Positions 8,642 through 16,672 of a DNA stretch of 64,000 nt are shown piece by piece. The translations under genes were made by a program, and so were the position numbers. The notes beneath the pieces were generated by a model. That model was not told the DNA's origin, did no database searches, and was given only the letters and a program-made list of their open reading frames with translations. The stretch comes from Ruegeria sp. TM1040 (lineage in GTDB: Bacteria; Pseudomonadota; Alphaproteobacteria; Rhodobacterales; Rhodobacteraceae): the NCBI RefSeq assembly GCF_000014065.1, contig NC_008044.1, forward strand, positions 3,123,501 to 3,187,500. The letters are read 5' to 3'. Each line of letters starts with the position of its first letter. The first letter of the stretch is position 1.

Positions 8642-8711
8642 CGGGGCTTCTCCCTCGATCAATTTCAATCAAGGCTTAACCCTGATTCCTTTAGAAATTG
8701 TTTTCAGAGGA
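8642..8711. promoter_or_regulatory. Divergent flgB / fliI control region
   Basis: About 70 bases separate the flgB GTG start from the fliI ATG and must hold both promoters. A TTAACC half-site (8676-8681) resembles one arm of the CtrA box, but no second TTAA arm occurs at the correct 7-base spacing. The fliI ribosome site AGAGGA lies directly before its ATG. No convincing sigma-54 or sigma-28 element is visible. Confidence 0.4.
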
Positions 8712-10058
8712 ATGTTGGAGAACCCGCAGATGATGAAATCGATCCAGGCGCTCAGCCAAGAACTGGCCAATACTCGCCTTGCCGCGCCCATGGGCCGGGT
8801 GACAGGGATTTCAGGTGGCGAGATCGAAGTCTCAGGTCTGGAAAGCCAGGCGCGGATCGGCGATCGGCTAACCCTGAGACGCGGTAAGAAAGACGATCTG
8901 CATGGCGAAGTGCTGGCAATTGGTTCAGACCACATTCGTATGTTGCCCGATACTGCCCCCGAGCGTGCCTCCATCGGGGATGCGGTCCTTTTGTTCCAGA
9001 CGCCCGAGTTCGCCCCGGATGACAGCTGGGTTGGCCGCGTCATTGATCCCTTTGGGGAGCCTCTGGATGGCAAGCCCATGTTGCGCGGGGTCGAGAGCCG
9101 GGACCTGATGGAAAGCCCGCCCAAAGCCGCTGCGCGGCGCGGTCTTGGTAAACGGCTCTCGACGGGTCTTGCCATTCTCAACACCGTGCTTCCGATTGTA
9201 ACGGGGCAGCGGATCGGTCTTTTTGCCGGGTCTGGCGTGGGTAAATCTACCCTGATGGCGCAGCTGGCGCAGAACATGGAAGCGGACGTCGTCGTGATGG
9301 CGCTGATCGGGGAACGCGGGCGCGAGGTCAATCACTTCGTGAAGGAAGTGCTGGGGCCTGAAGGTATGAAACGCGCAGTTGTTGTCGCTGCGACCTCAGA
9401 CCAATCCGCGCTCGTGCGTAGACGCTGCGCATGGGCGGCGATGTCTGTTGCGGAGCACTTTCGGGATCAGGGGCTGAATGTGCTGTTCATGGCCGATTCG
9501 ATCACGCGATTTGCAGAAGCGCATCGTGAAATTGCTGTCGCCTCGGGTGAAGCCCCGGCGCTTCGCGGGTTTCCGCCGTCGGTTACACCCCTGATTACGG
9601 GTCTTTGTGAACGCGCCGGACCGGGGCTTGAAGGTCAGGGAGACATTACTGCTGTCTTTAGCGTTCTGGTCGCCGGCTCTGACATGGACGAACCGATTGC
9701 AGACATTCTACGCGGGGTTTTGGACGGGCATATTGTGCTCAATCGCGAAATTGCAGAACGAGGACGATTCCCGGCGATTGATGTCTCGCGATCAGTCTCG
9801 CGCAGTCTGCCCGCCGCAGCGACCAAGGAAGAAAACGAGATGATTCTGGCTGTACGGAAGTTCCTCGGGGCCTATGAACAGTCTGAGGTTATGATCCGTG
9901 CGGGTCTGTATTCTGAAGGCAATGATCTTGTACTCGACCAAGCTGTAAAAATCTGGCCAGAGCTAGATTCTTTCTTTGGTCGCAATGAGCTGGATGGAAT
10001 CAAGGGCAGCTTCAATCGCTTGGCCCTGTTGCTCAGACGCGCAGGTGGCGGCCGGTAG
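8712..10058 (+). CDS. fliI: FliI, flagellum-specific export ATPase
   Basis: FliI (448 aa) is the hexameric ATPase that strips chaperones and feeds export substrates to the gate. The Walker A motif GSGVGKST is at residues 173-180. It is followed by the A-L-I-G-E-R-G-R-E-V segment, Walker B (L-F-M-A-D-S-I-T-R-F) and the F1-ATPase-like G-F-P-P-S-V motif. AGAGGA immediately upstream supports the start. It is transcribed alone, divergent from flgB, and is followed by a strong terminator; no fliJ follows. The insertion sequences lie beyond the terminator and do not disrupt it. Confidence 0.97.
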   Translation: MLENPQMMKSIQALSQELANTRLAAPMGRVTGISGGEIEVSGLESQARIGDRLTLRRGKKDDLHGEVLAIGSDHIRMLPDTAPERASIGDAVLLFQTPEFAPDDSWVGRVIDPFGEPLDGKPMLRGVESRDLMESPPKAAARRGLGKRLSTGLAILNTVLPIVTGQRIGLFAGSGVGKSTLMAQLAQNMEADVVVMALIGERGREVNHFVKEVLGPEGMKRAVVVAATSDQSALVRRRCAWAAMSVAEHFRDQGLNVLFMADSITRFAEAHREIAVASGEAPALRGFPPSVTPLITGLCERAGPGLEGQGDITAVFSVLVAGSDMDEPIADILRGVLDGHIVLNREIAERGRFPAIDVSRSVSRSLPAAATKEENEMILAVRKFLGAYEQSEVMIRAGLYSEGNDLVLDQAVKIWPELDSFFGRNELDGIKGSFNRLALLLRRAGGGR

Positions 10059-10111
10059 CGGGCACCATAACCGGCTGGTCCTCATCACTCCGCATGGGGG
10101 ACGCGCACACA

Positions 10112-10147
10112 AAAATGCCGCCTTCAACGGGCGGCATTTTCTTGCGA
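10112..10147 (+). terminator. Rho-independent terminator of fliI
   Basis: An 11-bp perfect stem (AAAATGCCGCC / GGCGGCATTTT, 10112-10140) with a 7-base loop is followed by a short T-rich run. It ends the fliI transcript just before the first insertion sequence. Confidence 0.85.
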
Positions 10148-10219
10148 GGATTGATCTGCCTTCCGAAACTTCCCTCGCTCTGATGTAGAGTTTGCTCAAC
10201 CTTTTGAAGAAGCAAACGA

Positions 10220-10507
10220 ATGCGAAAGAGCCGTTTTAGCGAAGAGCAGATCATTGGCATCCTGAAGGAGCACCAATCCAGGATAGGCGCCAAGGAGCTT
10301 TGCCGGAAGCATGGCATCAGTGATGGCACGTTCTACAAATTGCGCTCAAAGTATGGCGGCATGGAAGTGTCGGAGGCCAATCGGCTGAAGGCGCTCGAAG
10401 CCGAGAACGCGAAGCTCAAGAAGATGCTGGCGGAACATATGCTTGACGTTGGCACGCTCAAGGGGATGCAGGGAATGGAAGCAGGCGATCGCCATGCGTT
10501 CGAGTGA
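10220..10507 (+). CDS. IS3-family transposase OrfA (helix-turn-helix protein)
   Basis: This 95-residue DNA-binding subunit starts [18 protein letters not shown], the standard start of this IS3 subgroup. The helix-turn-helix ([14 protein letters not shown]) is followed by a leucine-zipper-like segment ([15 protein letters not shown]). OrfA binds the terminal repeats. The last ~12 residues diverge from the usual short ending. It overlaps orfB in the -1 frame by 4 bases. Confidence 0.9.
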   Translation: MRKSRFSEEQIIGILKEHQSRIGAKELCRKHGISDGTFYKLRSKYGGMEVSEANRLKALEAENAKLKKMLAEHMLDVGTLKGMQGMEAGDRHAFE

Positions 10508-11355
10508 GCCTATGGACCCTTCTGAAGCCCGGTTCAAGGCGACGCGCTGTGGACTGGGCCATGCCAAAAAACTACAACCAGCGGCTGGCCTGTGCCTTGG
10601 CCGGGATTGATCCGCGTGTCTATAGGCGACGACCATCCAGACCGGAGGAGACAGAACTCCGAGAGAGGCTGAAGGAACTGTCCGGGGAACGTCGGCGCTT
10701 GGGCTATCGGCGGCTGCACCGCCTGCTGGGGCGAGAGGGCTGGCAGGTGAATTGGAAGAAGATTTACCGGATTTACCGCGAAGAAGGCCTGACAGTGCGT
10801 AAGCGTGGTGGTCGCAAAGTAGCGATTGGAACGCGCGCGCCCATGTCGATCCCGCAGGGGCCGAACCACCGATGGTCCTTGGACTTTGTCTCAGACAGCC
10901 TTTCAGATGGGCGCCGGTTCCGTGTCCTGTGCGTCATCGATGACTTCAGCAGGGAATGCCTGGCCTGCGTGGTCGACACCTCGCTGTCAGGGCAGCGCGT
11001 GGGACGAGAACTTGATAGCACTGTCCGAACGCGTGGTTATCCCTGCATCGTGATCAGCGACAACGGAACGGAACTGACTTCGAGCGCCATTCTGAGATGG
11101 CAGGAGGATCGAAAGGTCGAGTGGCACTACATTGCGCTTGGAAAGCATATGCAGAACGGCTTTGTGGAAAGCTTCAACGGCCGCCTACGGGACGAGTGTC
11201 TTAACGAGCACCTGTTTGCCAACCTGCGCCATGCCAGAGGACTGATCTCGGCTTGGCACACCGACTACAATCACCACCGCCCCTACATGAGCATCGACGG
11301 GCTCACCCCGCGGGAGTATCATCAACGGTCAGTAAAGGACCAAACCCTGATGTGA
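10504..11355 (+). CDS. IS3-family transposase OrfB (DDE integrase)
   Basis: This 283-residue catalytic subunit shows an HTH_21-like region ([10 protein letters not shown]) and an rve integrase core. The DDE residues are all present: Asp in W-S-L-D-F-V, Asp in V-I-S-D-N-G-T-E, and Glu in G-F-V-E-S-F-N-G-R. The GTG start lies in the last codons of orfA; in this family OrfAB is made by -1 frameshifting. The C-terminus ends early, at D-Q-T-L-M, next to the junction with the second IS, consistent with a truncated right end. Confidence 0.9.
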   Translation: MSLWTLLKPGSRRRAVDWAMPKNYNQRLACALAGIDPRVYRRRPSRPEETELRERLKELSGERRRLGYRRLHRLLGREGWQVNWKKIYRIYREEGLTVRKRGGRKVAIGTRAPMSIPQGPNHRWSLDFVSDSLSDGRRFRVLCVIDDFSRECLACVVDTSLSGQRVGRELDSTVRTRGYPCIVISDNGTELTSSAILRWQEDRKVEWHYIALGKHMQNGFVESFNGRLRDECLNEHLFANLRHARGLISAWHTDYNHHRPYMSIDGLTPREYHQRSVKDQTLM

Positions 11356-11428
11356 TCCCCGAAAACGCCCCCGTTTTTGATTAGAGTTTTCCGCAGAGAA
11401 ACCCTGGCTGGGAGAGGAGCGGAAACGC

Positions 11429-11695
11429 ATGAAGGCATCGAAGTTCACGGACGCGCAGAAGGCGTTCATCATCAAGCAGGCGGAGGACGGCACCTCGGTG
11501 GCCGAGGTCTGCCGCAAGGCCGGGATCAGCACGGCGACATTTTTCAACTGGAAGAAAAAATATGCTGGCCTGATGCCATCCGAGATGAAACGGCTCAGGG
11601 AACTCGAGCAGGAGAACGCGCGTCTGAAGAAGATCGTCGCGGATCTCGCGCTCGACAAGGAAATGCTGCAGGACGTCATTAAGCGAAAGCTTTGA
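11429..11695 (+). CDS. IS3-family transposase OrfA (helix-turn-helix protein)
   Basis: This is an 88-residue HTH_Tnp_1-type protein. The helix-turn-helix (E-V-C-R-K-A-G-I-S-T-A-T-F-F-N-W) is followed by a leucine-zipper-like helix (L-E-Q-E-N-A-R-L-K-K-I-V-A-D-L-A). It is full length and clearly different from the first element's OrfA, so the two IS copies are not duplicates. Its stop overlaps the start of orfB. Confidence 0.9.
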   Translation: MKASKFTDAQKAFIIKQAEDGTSVAEVCRKAGISTATFFNWKKKYAGLMPSEMKRLRELEQENARLKKIVADLALDKEMLQDVIKRKL

Positions 11696-12525
11696 GGCCT
11701 GCCCGGAAAAGGTCGCTGGTCGACGGGATGCGGGCGGATTGGCAGGTGTCGATCCGCCGGGCCTGCGAGGTGATCCGGTTCGATCCGAGAACCTATCGCT
11801 ACAAATCCCGCCGGCCTGGGCAGGCCGCTTTGGAACAGCGGATACGAGAGATTTGCCAGACGCGCGTGCGCTTCGGCTACAGGCGCGTGCATGTGCTGCT
11901 GCGCCGGGAGGGCTGGGAGATCAACGCCAAGAAGACCTATCGCATTTACAAGGAGTTGGGTATGCAACTTCGGAGCAAGACACCTAAGCGCCGGGTGAAG
12001 GCCAAGCTGCGGGATGACCGCAAGGAGGCTGTCAGCCCCAATGACGTCTGGGCTATGGACTTTGTTCATGATCAGCTGGCTACAGGCTGGAAACTTCGGG
12101 TTCTGACGGTCGTCGACACCTTCTCACGCTATGTCCCGGTGCTTGATGCTCGGTTCACATATCGCGGGGAGGACGTGGTCGCGACGCTTGAGCAAGTATG
12201 CAAGCGCACCGGCTACCCAGCCACCATCCGTGTTGACCAGGGCAGCGAGTTCATCTCCAAGGATATGGACCTTTGGGCCTATGCCAACGACGTGACATTG
12301 GACTTCTCCCGTCCGGGCAAACCTACCGACAACGCCTTCATCGAGGCGTTCAATGGCCGGTTCCGGGCGGAGTGCCTGAACGCGCACTGGTTCATGAGCC
12401 TTGAAGATGCAGCCGAAAAGTTGGAGGCTTGGCGTAGAGACTACAATGAAGAACGCCCGCACGGGGCTATCGGGAACAAGGTCCCGGCAGACCTGATGAA
12501 ATCAGTTCACGACACCAGCCCGTGA
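11692..12525 (+). CDS. IS3-family transposase OrfB (DDE integrase)
   Basis: This 277-residue integrase-type subunit begins at a TTG overlapping the orfA stop, in the -1 frame. The DDE triad is intact: Asp in A-M-D-F-V-H-D, Asp in R-V-D-Q-G-S-E-F, and Glu in F-I-E-A-F-N-G-R-F. The C-terminal Y-N-E-E-R-P-H-G-A-I-G signature is present. The frame has no stops, so the catalytic protein appears complete. In vivo it is probably made mainly as an OrfAB fusion. Confidence 0.9.
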   Translation: MRPARKRSLVDGMRADWQVSIRRACEVIRFDPRTYRYKSRRPGQAALEQRIREICQTRVRFGYRRVHVLLRREGWEINAKKTYRIYKELGMQLRSKTPKRRVKAKLRDDRKEAVSPNDVWAMDFVHDQLATGWKLRVLTVVDTFSRYVPVLDARFTYRGEDVVATLEQVCKRTGYPATIRVDQGSEFISKDMDLWAYANDVTLDFSRPGKPTDNAFIEAFNGRFRAECLNAHWFMSLEDAAEKLEAWRRDYNEERPHGAIGNKVPADLMKSVHDTSP

Positions 12526-12750
12526 ACCTGATGGAACCGCGGAAATTCTAACAACGGCCGAGGGCACGTTGGGTAGCACATCAGAACCGCGGAAACTCTC
12601 ATTATAAATGAGGGAGCCTCGGGGGGCAGGTCAATTCGGTTGCCTGTTGAGCTATTTATCATCCTCATAGACCTGAGGCGCCTCACCTACTCACACTCGT
12701 TGGAGACTACCACCAATGAAGTGTGTAGTCGCGGGGCCTGGGAAGATGCG

Positions 12751-12780
12751 CCAAGCGCCCAGACGGATCAGGGCGCTTGG
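12751..12780 (-). terminator. Stem-loop after the DUF1217 gene
   Basis: A 10-bp perfect stem (CCAAGCGCCC / GGGCGCTTGG) with a 10-base loop sits 15 bases past the stop of the minus-strand DUF1217 gene. No T-tract follows on the minus strand, so it may be a weak terminator or an mRNA-stabilising end. The remainder between the second IS and this hairpin (12634-12750) shows no gene. Confidence 0.5.
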
Positions 12781-12794
12781 GGAAATGATGGATG

Positions 12795-14747
12795 TTAGCC
12801 GCGCAGCATCATGAGGGCGGCGCTGCCGGAGCTATATCCGCTGCTGAGATTGTTCATCTGCGAGCGGGTGAGATACATGTTGACCAGCTCATCCATCTTG
12901 TCGCCAGAGATGAATTCCGAGGGTTTGTCGGTCCCCAGAACTTGTTGTGCCTTGCGCTTGTAGACCTCGACAGCCTGGTCAATATCCATTTGACCAACCT
13001 CTTTGGGCAGGCCCAACGCGACTTGCATGAAGTCGGTCATCGCCTGCTGGCCCATGATCGTGAACCACTGCGAATTGGCGCTTGGACCATTGTCTTCATC
13101 ATTCATCGTGCGCAGTTCTTCGAGAGCTTCTTCAAACGCTTTTTCAGCATCGGTATCGTCGCTCTGGAACAAGGTGTTTAGTTCTCGCTCGGCGATATCG
13201 GAATAATAGGTAATGAAGAATTCGCTCTCACCCGCAGCTTCCGCGTTGGTGCGATAGGCATCGTTCACTGCGCCGATTTGATACGGGCCGGTCAGCTCTT
13301 TGAGGTCAGCGGTCCCAAACAGTTCAACCGCTTTATCTTTGTAGATTGTTAGCTGCTCGTCGATCGTCAGGTCCGAAAAGATTTCACCCGGCGCAAGCGC
13401 AGAGGACACATCAAGGGCCGTGTTCAAGAAGCGCGGGACGCCGGTTTGACCCATGACACTGTACCACCCGGCATCTATTTCCGCGGTTGCCGCGGCATCC
13501 GCATCACCACCATCGATCGCATCCCCCTGATTGTAGGAGAATTTTAGGATGGTCTCAGCCGTGCGCAGATTGGAAGAGATTTCGCTACTGGAGAGACCAG
13601 CGTTCGTGGCATTTTCCCGATAAACTTCGAGTGTTGCATCCAAGTTTGCTGCACTAGCAAAGACATTGGGGTCATCTGTGCCAAAGGCTTCAATGGCTTT
13701 TTCACGATAGATCCGCATGGCTTCGCTGGTCTCTCGTGTCGCGATATCGTCAGGCAATTCCAGAGCGGTTTTCATAAACTCCGCCAGGGGTTCCTGCCGG
13801 GAGATGAAATCCCATTCTTCATTCAGCGCGGCATCGCGAGAGATCATCTGATCCAGGATGTGTTCTGACAGTTCCGCAGTCTTTGCGGTTTCAGCTGCAT
13901 CATCCCCGTTCACGGTTGCACGGGTTTTAAAGGCGGAAATGATTGTGTCTTTGTTCTCGGCCGAGAAGAAGACCGTTGGATCGTCGGTTCCAAAGATAAT
14001 CTGCGCACGTTCTCGATAAAGCTGGATGCGTTCGTCGTCTTCAAGTCCAGCGGCACCTGCAGAGATTCTGAGCGTGGTATCAAAGAATTCTCGAAGCGTG
14101 TCGCGCTCGATAATATCTTCCCACTGGTCCTCGACAGAGGTCACACCAGGGACATCATCGTCTTTGCCGTTGATCTCCTTCATGGCGAGGTCAAACTCGC
14201 GAAGGGCGCGTTCTCTCACGCTCAGCTGCGATACGTCATCCTCGTCCGGCTCGCCAAAGACCTCGATCATGGCCCGTTTGGCAAAGAGCGCGGTGCGCAT
14301 CGTTTCATCGACTTCTCCCACCGCTTCCTCGAAGGAGGCAGACTGGAACTTGTCGATCACCGCTTGCATTGCTTTGCTGTCGCTGGTCATCGGTGATTGA
14401 CCCGGGCCGAATCCAAAGGCGTTGGAGAATTCGACGTAGCGCTCGTCATTCATTGTGTTGGCAAGCGCATCGCTGGCAGAGGTGCCTTCGTTGAGCGCAC
14501 GCTGCAGCAAGGCCCGGTAGTTGATTTCCTCTTCCAGACCAAACGCCTTAACCGCCACCTGAAGCAGGCGGCGGTCATTAAGCAAGTCTTCGCTGGACGT
14601 GACTTCGCCGATATTCTCGGCGAAGTACTCACTGTCATTCTTCAACTTCCCGGACTGGACAAACGCATCGTATTGCCGGTCATAGGTCGATTGCAGAAAA
14701 TTCCAGCCCGCAACCCCAGATGATGGAATAAGCGGTGTAAATGTCAT
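12795..14747 (-). CDS. DUF1217 flagellar protein with four internal repeats
   Basis: This 650-residue protein belongs to the DUF1217 group found in alphaproteobacterial flagellar clusters; its precise role is not known to me. The start is the ATG overlapping the flbT stop (ATGA); the open frame upstream of it is non-genic. An internal unit of about 105-135 residues recurs: a W-x(2-3)-[FI] segment with L-x-x-F-x-x-[TV]-A/T-L (near 209, 312, 428 and 561) followed by [IV]-Y-[RK]-x-[KR]-A-x(4)-[FL]-G-T (near 243, 346, 468 and 604). It is highly acidic, with no signal peptide or membrane segment. It is the last gene of the flagellin-flaF-flbT block, consistent with a flagellum-exported or filament-related protein. 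Confidence 0.8.
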   Translation of the reverse strand: MTFTPLIPSSGVAGWNFLQSTYDRQYDAFVQSGKLKNDSEYFAENIGEVTSSEDLLNDRRLLQVAVKAFGLEEEINYRALLQRALNEGTSASDALANTMNDERYVEFSNAFGFGPGQSPMTSDSKAMQAVIDKFQSASFEEAVGEVDETMRTALFAKRAMIEVFGEPDEDDVSQLSVRERALREFDLAMKEINGKDDDVPGVTSVEDQWEDIIERDTLREFFDTTLRISAGAAGLEDDERIQLYRERAQIIFGTDDPTVFFSAENKDTIISAFKTRATVNGDDAAETAKTAELSEHILDQMISRDAALNEEWDFISRQEPLAEFMKTALELPDDIATRETSEAMRIYREKAIEAFGTDDPNVFASAANLDATLEVYRENATNAGLSSSEISSNLRTAETILKFSYNQGDAIDGGDADAAATAEIDAGWYSVMGQTGVPRFLNTALDVSSALAPGEIFSDLTIDEQLTIYKDKAVELFGTADLKELTGPYQIGAVNDAYRTNAEAAGESEFFITYYSDIAERELNTLFQSDDTDAEKAFEEALEELRTMNDEDNGPSANSQWFTIMGQQAMTDFMQVALGLPKEVGQMDIDQAVEVYKRKAQQVLGTDKPSEFISGDKMDELVNMYLTRSQMNNLSSGYSSGSAALMMLRG

Positions 14748-15148
14748 TGGGCTCTCACGGCCATGAGCCGTTCCTCCCGTGGCAGCAACGCCCGCAGTGC
14801 CTTCAGGCACCGATAATGGTTGTTGCTGATCACCGCTTCGGTTGCTTCAGAGAGGGCTGCACGGCTGTCCGGATCCGTAAAGACCTGGCTCAGCTCTTCA
14901 ATGCGGCGCAACATTGGCAGGCGATCTTCTTCTGGATCGACGTCCCCAGAGAGGACAAGTTGCGCTGCATAGCAGACCCGGCGCACCGGCGTATTCGCTT
15001 GTTCTGGATGAATCGCATCTCTGAGGCGCAGGATATGCGCATCAGGGGTGACGATCGACAAGCGACTGCGACGATCTCCGTTTTCGATGACGGCTCCGTT
15101 GACCAGAACACGCTCTTTGGGGGCGAGTTTAAGGACCAATCCACTCAT
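14744..15148 (-). CDS. flbT: FlbT, flagellin synthesis regulator
   Basis: FlbT (134 aa) is a post-transcriptional regulator; in Caulobacter it binds the flagellin mRNA 5' leader and limits flagellin synthesis until the hook is built. The N-terminal L-V-L-K-L-A-P-K-E-R-V-L-V-N-G-A-V-I-E-N followed by G-D-R-R-S-R-L is the family signature. It is two bases downstream of flaF and overlaps the DUF1217 gene by 4 bases. Its likely target, the structured flagellin leader at 16458-16672, is only 1.3 kb away. Confidence 0.95.
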   Translation of the reverse strand: MSGLVLKLAPKERVLVNGAVIENGDRRSRLSIVTPDAHILRLRDAIHPEQANTPVRRVCYAAQLVLSGDVDPEEDRLPMLRRIEELSQVFTDPDSRAALSEATEAVISNNHYRCLKALRALLPREERLMAVRAQ

Positions 15149-15150
15149 TT

Positions 15151-15522
15151 TCAGGACGCTCCGCTTCTAAGGCCACGCATGATGGCCGTGTTGATTTCTA
15201 CCAGCGGCTGAACTGACGCCTTACGGGCCAGTACTTTGCTGGTGTGTTCACGCGTGAAGCGGGCCAGATGAAACAGACGTTGTTTCAGCTCGGTTGGCAG
15301 CTTGTTGCCTTCCTTGGCCAAATCCGAAGTGAAGAGAGTCCAGAGTTTACGGTTATCGGAAACCGCTGCGACAAGATCCTTGAAACCATCCGAGCCCTTG
15401 CTATCCGCCACGATCATACGATGCGTGATGCGGGCTAGGATCTCATATTCGGTGTTCCGTGCTGTACGGGTGGGGGCTTTTGCCGCCGCATAGGCGCTCT
15501 TCGCCTTTAGAAGGGCATTCAC
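15151..15522 (-). CDS. flaF: FlaF, flagellin secretion/translation activator
   Basis: FlaF (123 aa) acts opposite to FlbT in alphaproteobacteria: it is needed for flagellin translation and secretion. The sequence is helical and basic with the family-typical R-N-T-E-Y-E-I-L-A-R-I-T and the central N-R-K-L-W-T-L-F segment. It lies between flagellin and flbT, the standard fliC-flaF-flbT order, separated from flagellin by a hairpin at 15574-15593. Confidence 0.94.
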   Translation of the reverse strand: MNALLKAKSAYAAAKAPTRTARNTEYEILARITHRMIVADSKGSDGFKDLVAAVSDNRKLWTLFTSDLAKEGNKLPTELKQRLFHLARFTREHTSKVLARKASVQPLVEINTAIMRGLRSGAS

Positions 15523-15573
15523 GTGTTATCCTAACGTTTTATTTTCACTGATTCACAGAGAAGTAAGGCGGCC

Positions 15574-15593
15574 GGGGCGCCATCGGACGCCCC
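15574..15593 (-). terminator. Stem-loop between flagellin and flaF
   Basis: A GGGGCG / CGCCCC stem with an 8-base loop follows the flagellin stop on the minus strand. It has no T-tract. A partial terminator or processing hairpin here would leave flagellin mRNA in large excess over flaF-flbT; that role is an inference. Confidence 0.5.
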
Positions 15594-15608
15594 AGCTCAA
15601 AGGCGATG

Positions 15609-16457
15609 TTAGCGGAAGAGCTGCAGCAGCGTGCCCGGCGCTTCATTCGCGATCGTCAGCGATTGAACTGCAAGTTCCTGCTGTGTCTGAAGGGCCGAGA
15701 GGCGTGCGGAGGCTTCTTCCATGTCGGTATCTGTCATGGTCGACACACCCATGGTCATGGAGTCCACGAGGTTGCTTACAAACTCGGACTGGTCGTCAAG
15801 GCGCGCGGAGTCAGCACCCAGAGCAGCAGCACCAGTGATCGCAACCTGAAGCAGCACTTCAATTTCACCAAGGGCTGTGGCAGCCGTTGTCGTGTCAGTG
15901 ATCGAAGTCAGCGAAGCGGAGAGGTTCAGGCTGGATTCGAAGTTCACGGAGTCGACGGTGATCTCGACAGCGGTAACGGTACCGCCGGCGCCTTCACGGT
16001 CGAGAGACGCCAGAACGCCCACGCCGGTCGATCCATTGCCGTCCACATCAAATGCCAGCAGGTTCGCACCATTGAACTGCGCAGCAGAGATGATCGCAGC
16101 CACCTGATCAACCTTGGAGGAAATATCGTCCTGGATTTTGGCGTGGTCGACGTTCTCGGATTGAGCGGAAACAACCAGCTCTTTGATTTCGGTGAGCTTC
16201 TCAACGATTTGCTCGGCACCTGCAGAGGCAACCGCGACGGTTGCTTCGCCGATGGACAGGCCTTCTTCGATCGCTTCGAAGCCCGCAATGTCGGATTCCA
16301 TGGTTTTGGAGATCGCCCATACGGCTGAGTTGTCTTTTGCAACTCCGATTTCCTTACCGGTGGAGATGGCTTTCTGGGTGTCGTTCAGATTGTTATTCAC
16401 AGACTTCAGAGTCTGCAGAGCAACCATTGCACCATTGTTCGTCAGAATGCTGGACAT
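15609..16457 (-). CDS. fliC: Flagellin
   Basis: This is the filament protein (282 aa), short as is usual for alphaproteobacteria. Conserved D0/D1 ends are present: N-terminal S-S-I-L-T-N-N-G-A-M-V-A-L-Q-T-L-K and A-V-W-A-I-S-K-T-M, and C-terminal L-Q-T-Q-Q-E-L-A-V-Q-S-L followed by I-A-N-E-A. The hypervariable centre is small. The open frame continues 33 codons upstream, but the ATG at 16457 has AAGGA at proper spacing and matches the flagellin start. Only one flagellin gene is in the window. Its mRNA carries a long leader that probably binds FlbT. Confidence 0.97.
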   Translation of the reverse strand: MSSILTNNGAMVALQTLKSVNNNLNDTQKAISTGKEIGVAKDNSAVWAISKTMESDIAGFEAIEEGLSIGEATVAVASAGAEQIVEKLTEIKELVVSAQSENVDHAKIQDDISSKVDQVAAIISAAQFNGANLLAFDVDGNGSTGVGVLASLDREGAGGTVTAVEITVDSVNFESSLNLSASLTSITDTTTAATALGEIEVLLQVAITGAAALGADSARLDDQSEFVSNLVDSMTMGVSTMTDTDMEEASARLSALQTQQELAVQSLTIANEAPGTLLQLFR

Positions 16458-16672
16458 AGCATGAGTTCCTTTGATTTGGAGCGCTTTAGCCCCTGATTTG
16501 GTAATCCCAGCTCCGATACCGGAGCTCTCTCTGTCGTCATTCTGACCGTGCTTCACCTTGCGGTATCCGCGCCACCTCGCTCGAGATGCAAGGTGACATT
16601 GCCGTATTAGATGCTAAGAGAGTGCTAATGGTGCAATTTGCATTTTTAAAATTGTCCCGACCTCCAAAACCG
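16458..16672 (-). promoter_or_regulatory. Flagellin promoter region and structured 5' leader
   Basis: The 215 bases upstream of flagellin contain a 9-bp complementary pair, TCACCTTGC (16553-16561) and GCAAGGTGA (16588-16596), and a 6-bp hairpin, AGCTCC/GGAGCT (16509-16526). Either would fold in a long leader. Further upstream, CTAA-GAGAGTG-CTAA (16614-16628; TTAG-N7-TTAG on the coding strand) has the 4-7-4 spacing of a CtrA box with one substitution in each arm. No clear -10/-35 or sigma-54 element was identified. FlbT binding to this leader is an inference from Caulobacter. Confidence 0.5.

Larger units (their letters stand above)
10184..11366 (+). mobile_element. IS3-family insertion sequence (first of two)
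   Basis: This is a two-frame IS3-family element with orfA and orfB in a -1 frame relation. The left end is placed at TGTAGAGTTTGCTC, just upstream of orfA. The right end is uncertain: after orfB the sequence CCCCGAAAAC runs straight into the left end of a second IS, so the terminal repeat here seems truncated. Both transposase frames are open, so it could still express an enzyme, but mobility is doubtful without a complete right end. Boundaries are approximate to about 20 bases. Confidence 0.75.
11367..12633 (+). mobile_element. IS3-family insertion sequence (second of two)
   Basis: This is a second, distinct IS3-family element in the same orientation. Its right end reads GGGGGGCAGGTCA (12621-12633); the reverse complement starts TGACCTGCCCCCC and later carries GAGTTTCCGCGG. 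The left side has the matching GCCCCCG (11367-11373) and GAGTTTTCCGC (11384-11394), but the outermost TGACCT is missing, so the left tip looks clipped. ACCGCGGAAA occurs twice downstream of orfB (12535 and 12587 regions), suggesting a duplicated terminal segment. Exact ends and target duplication could not be fixed. Confidence 0.75.

Noticed and set aside
10182-11353. GATGT repeated at both sides of the first IS as a target-site duplication
   Set aside because: The right copy lies inside the transposase stop region and the right terminal repeat seems truncated, so a 5-base match is not good evidence.
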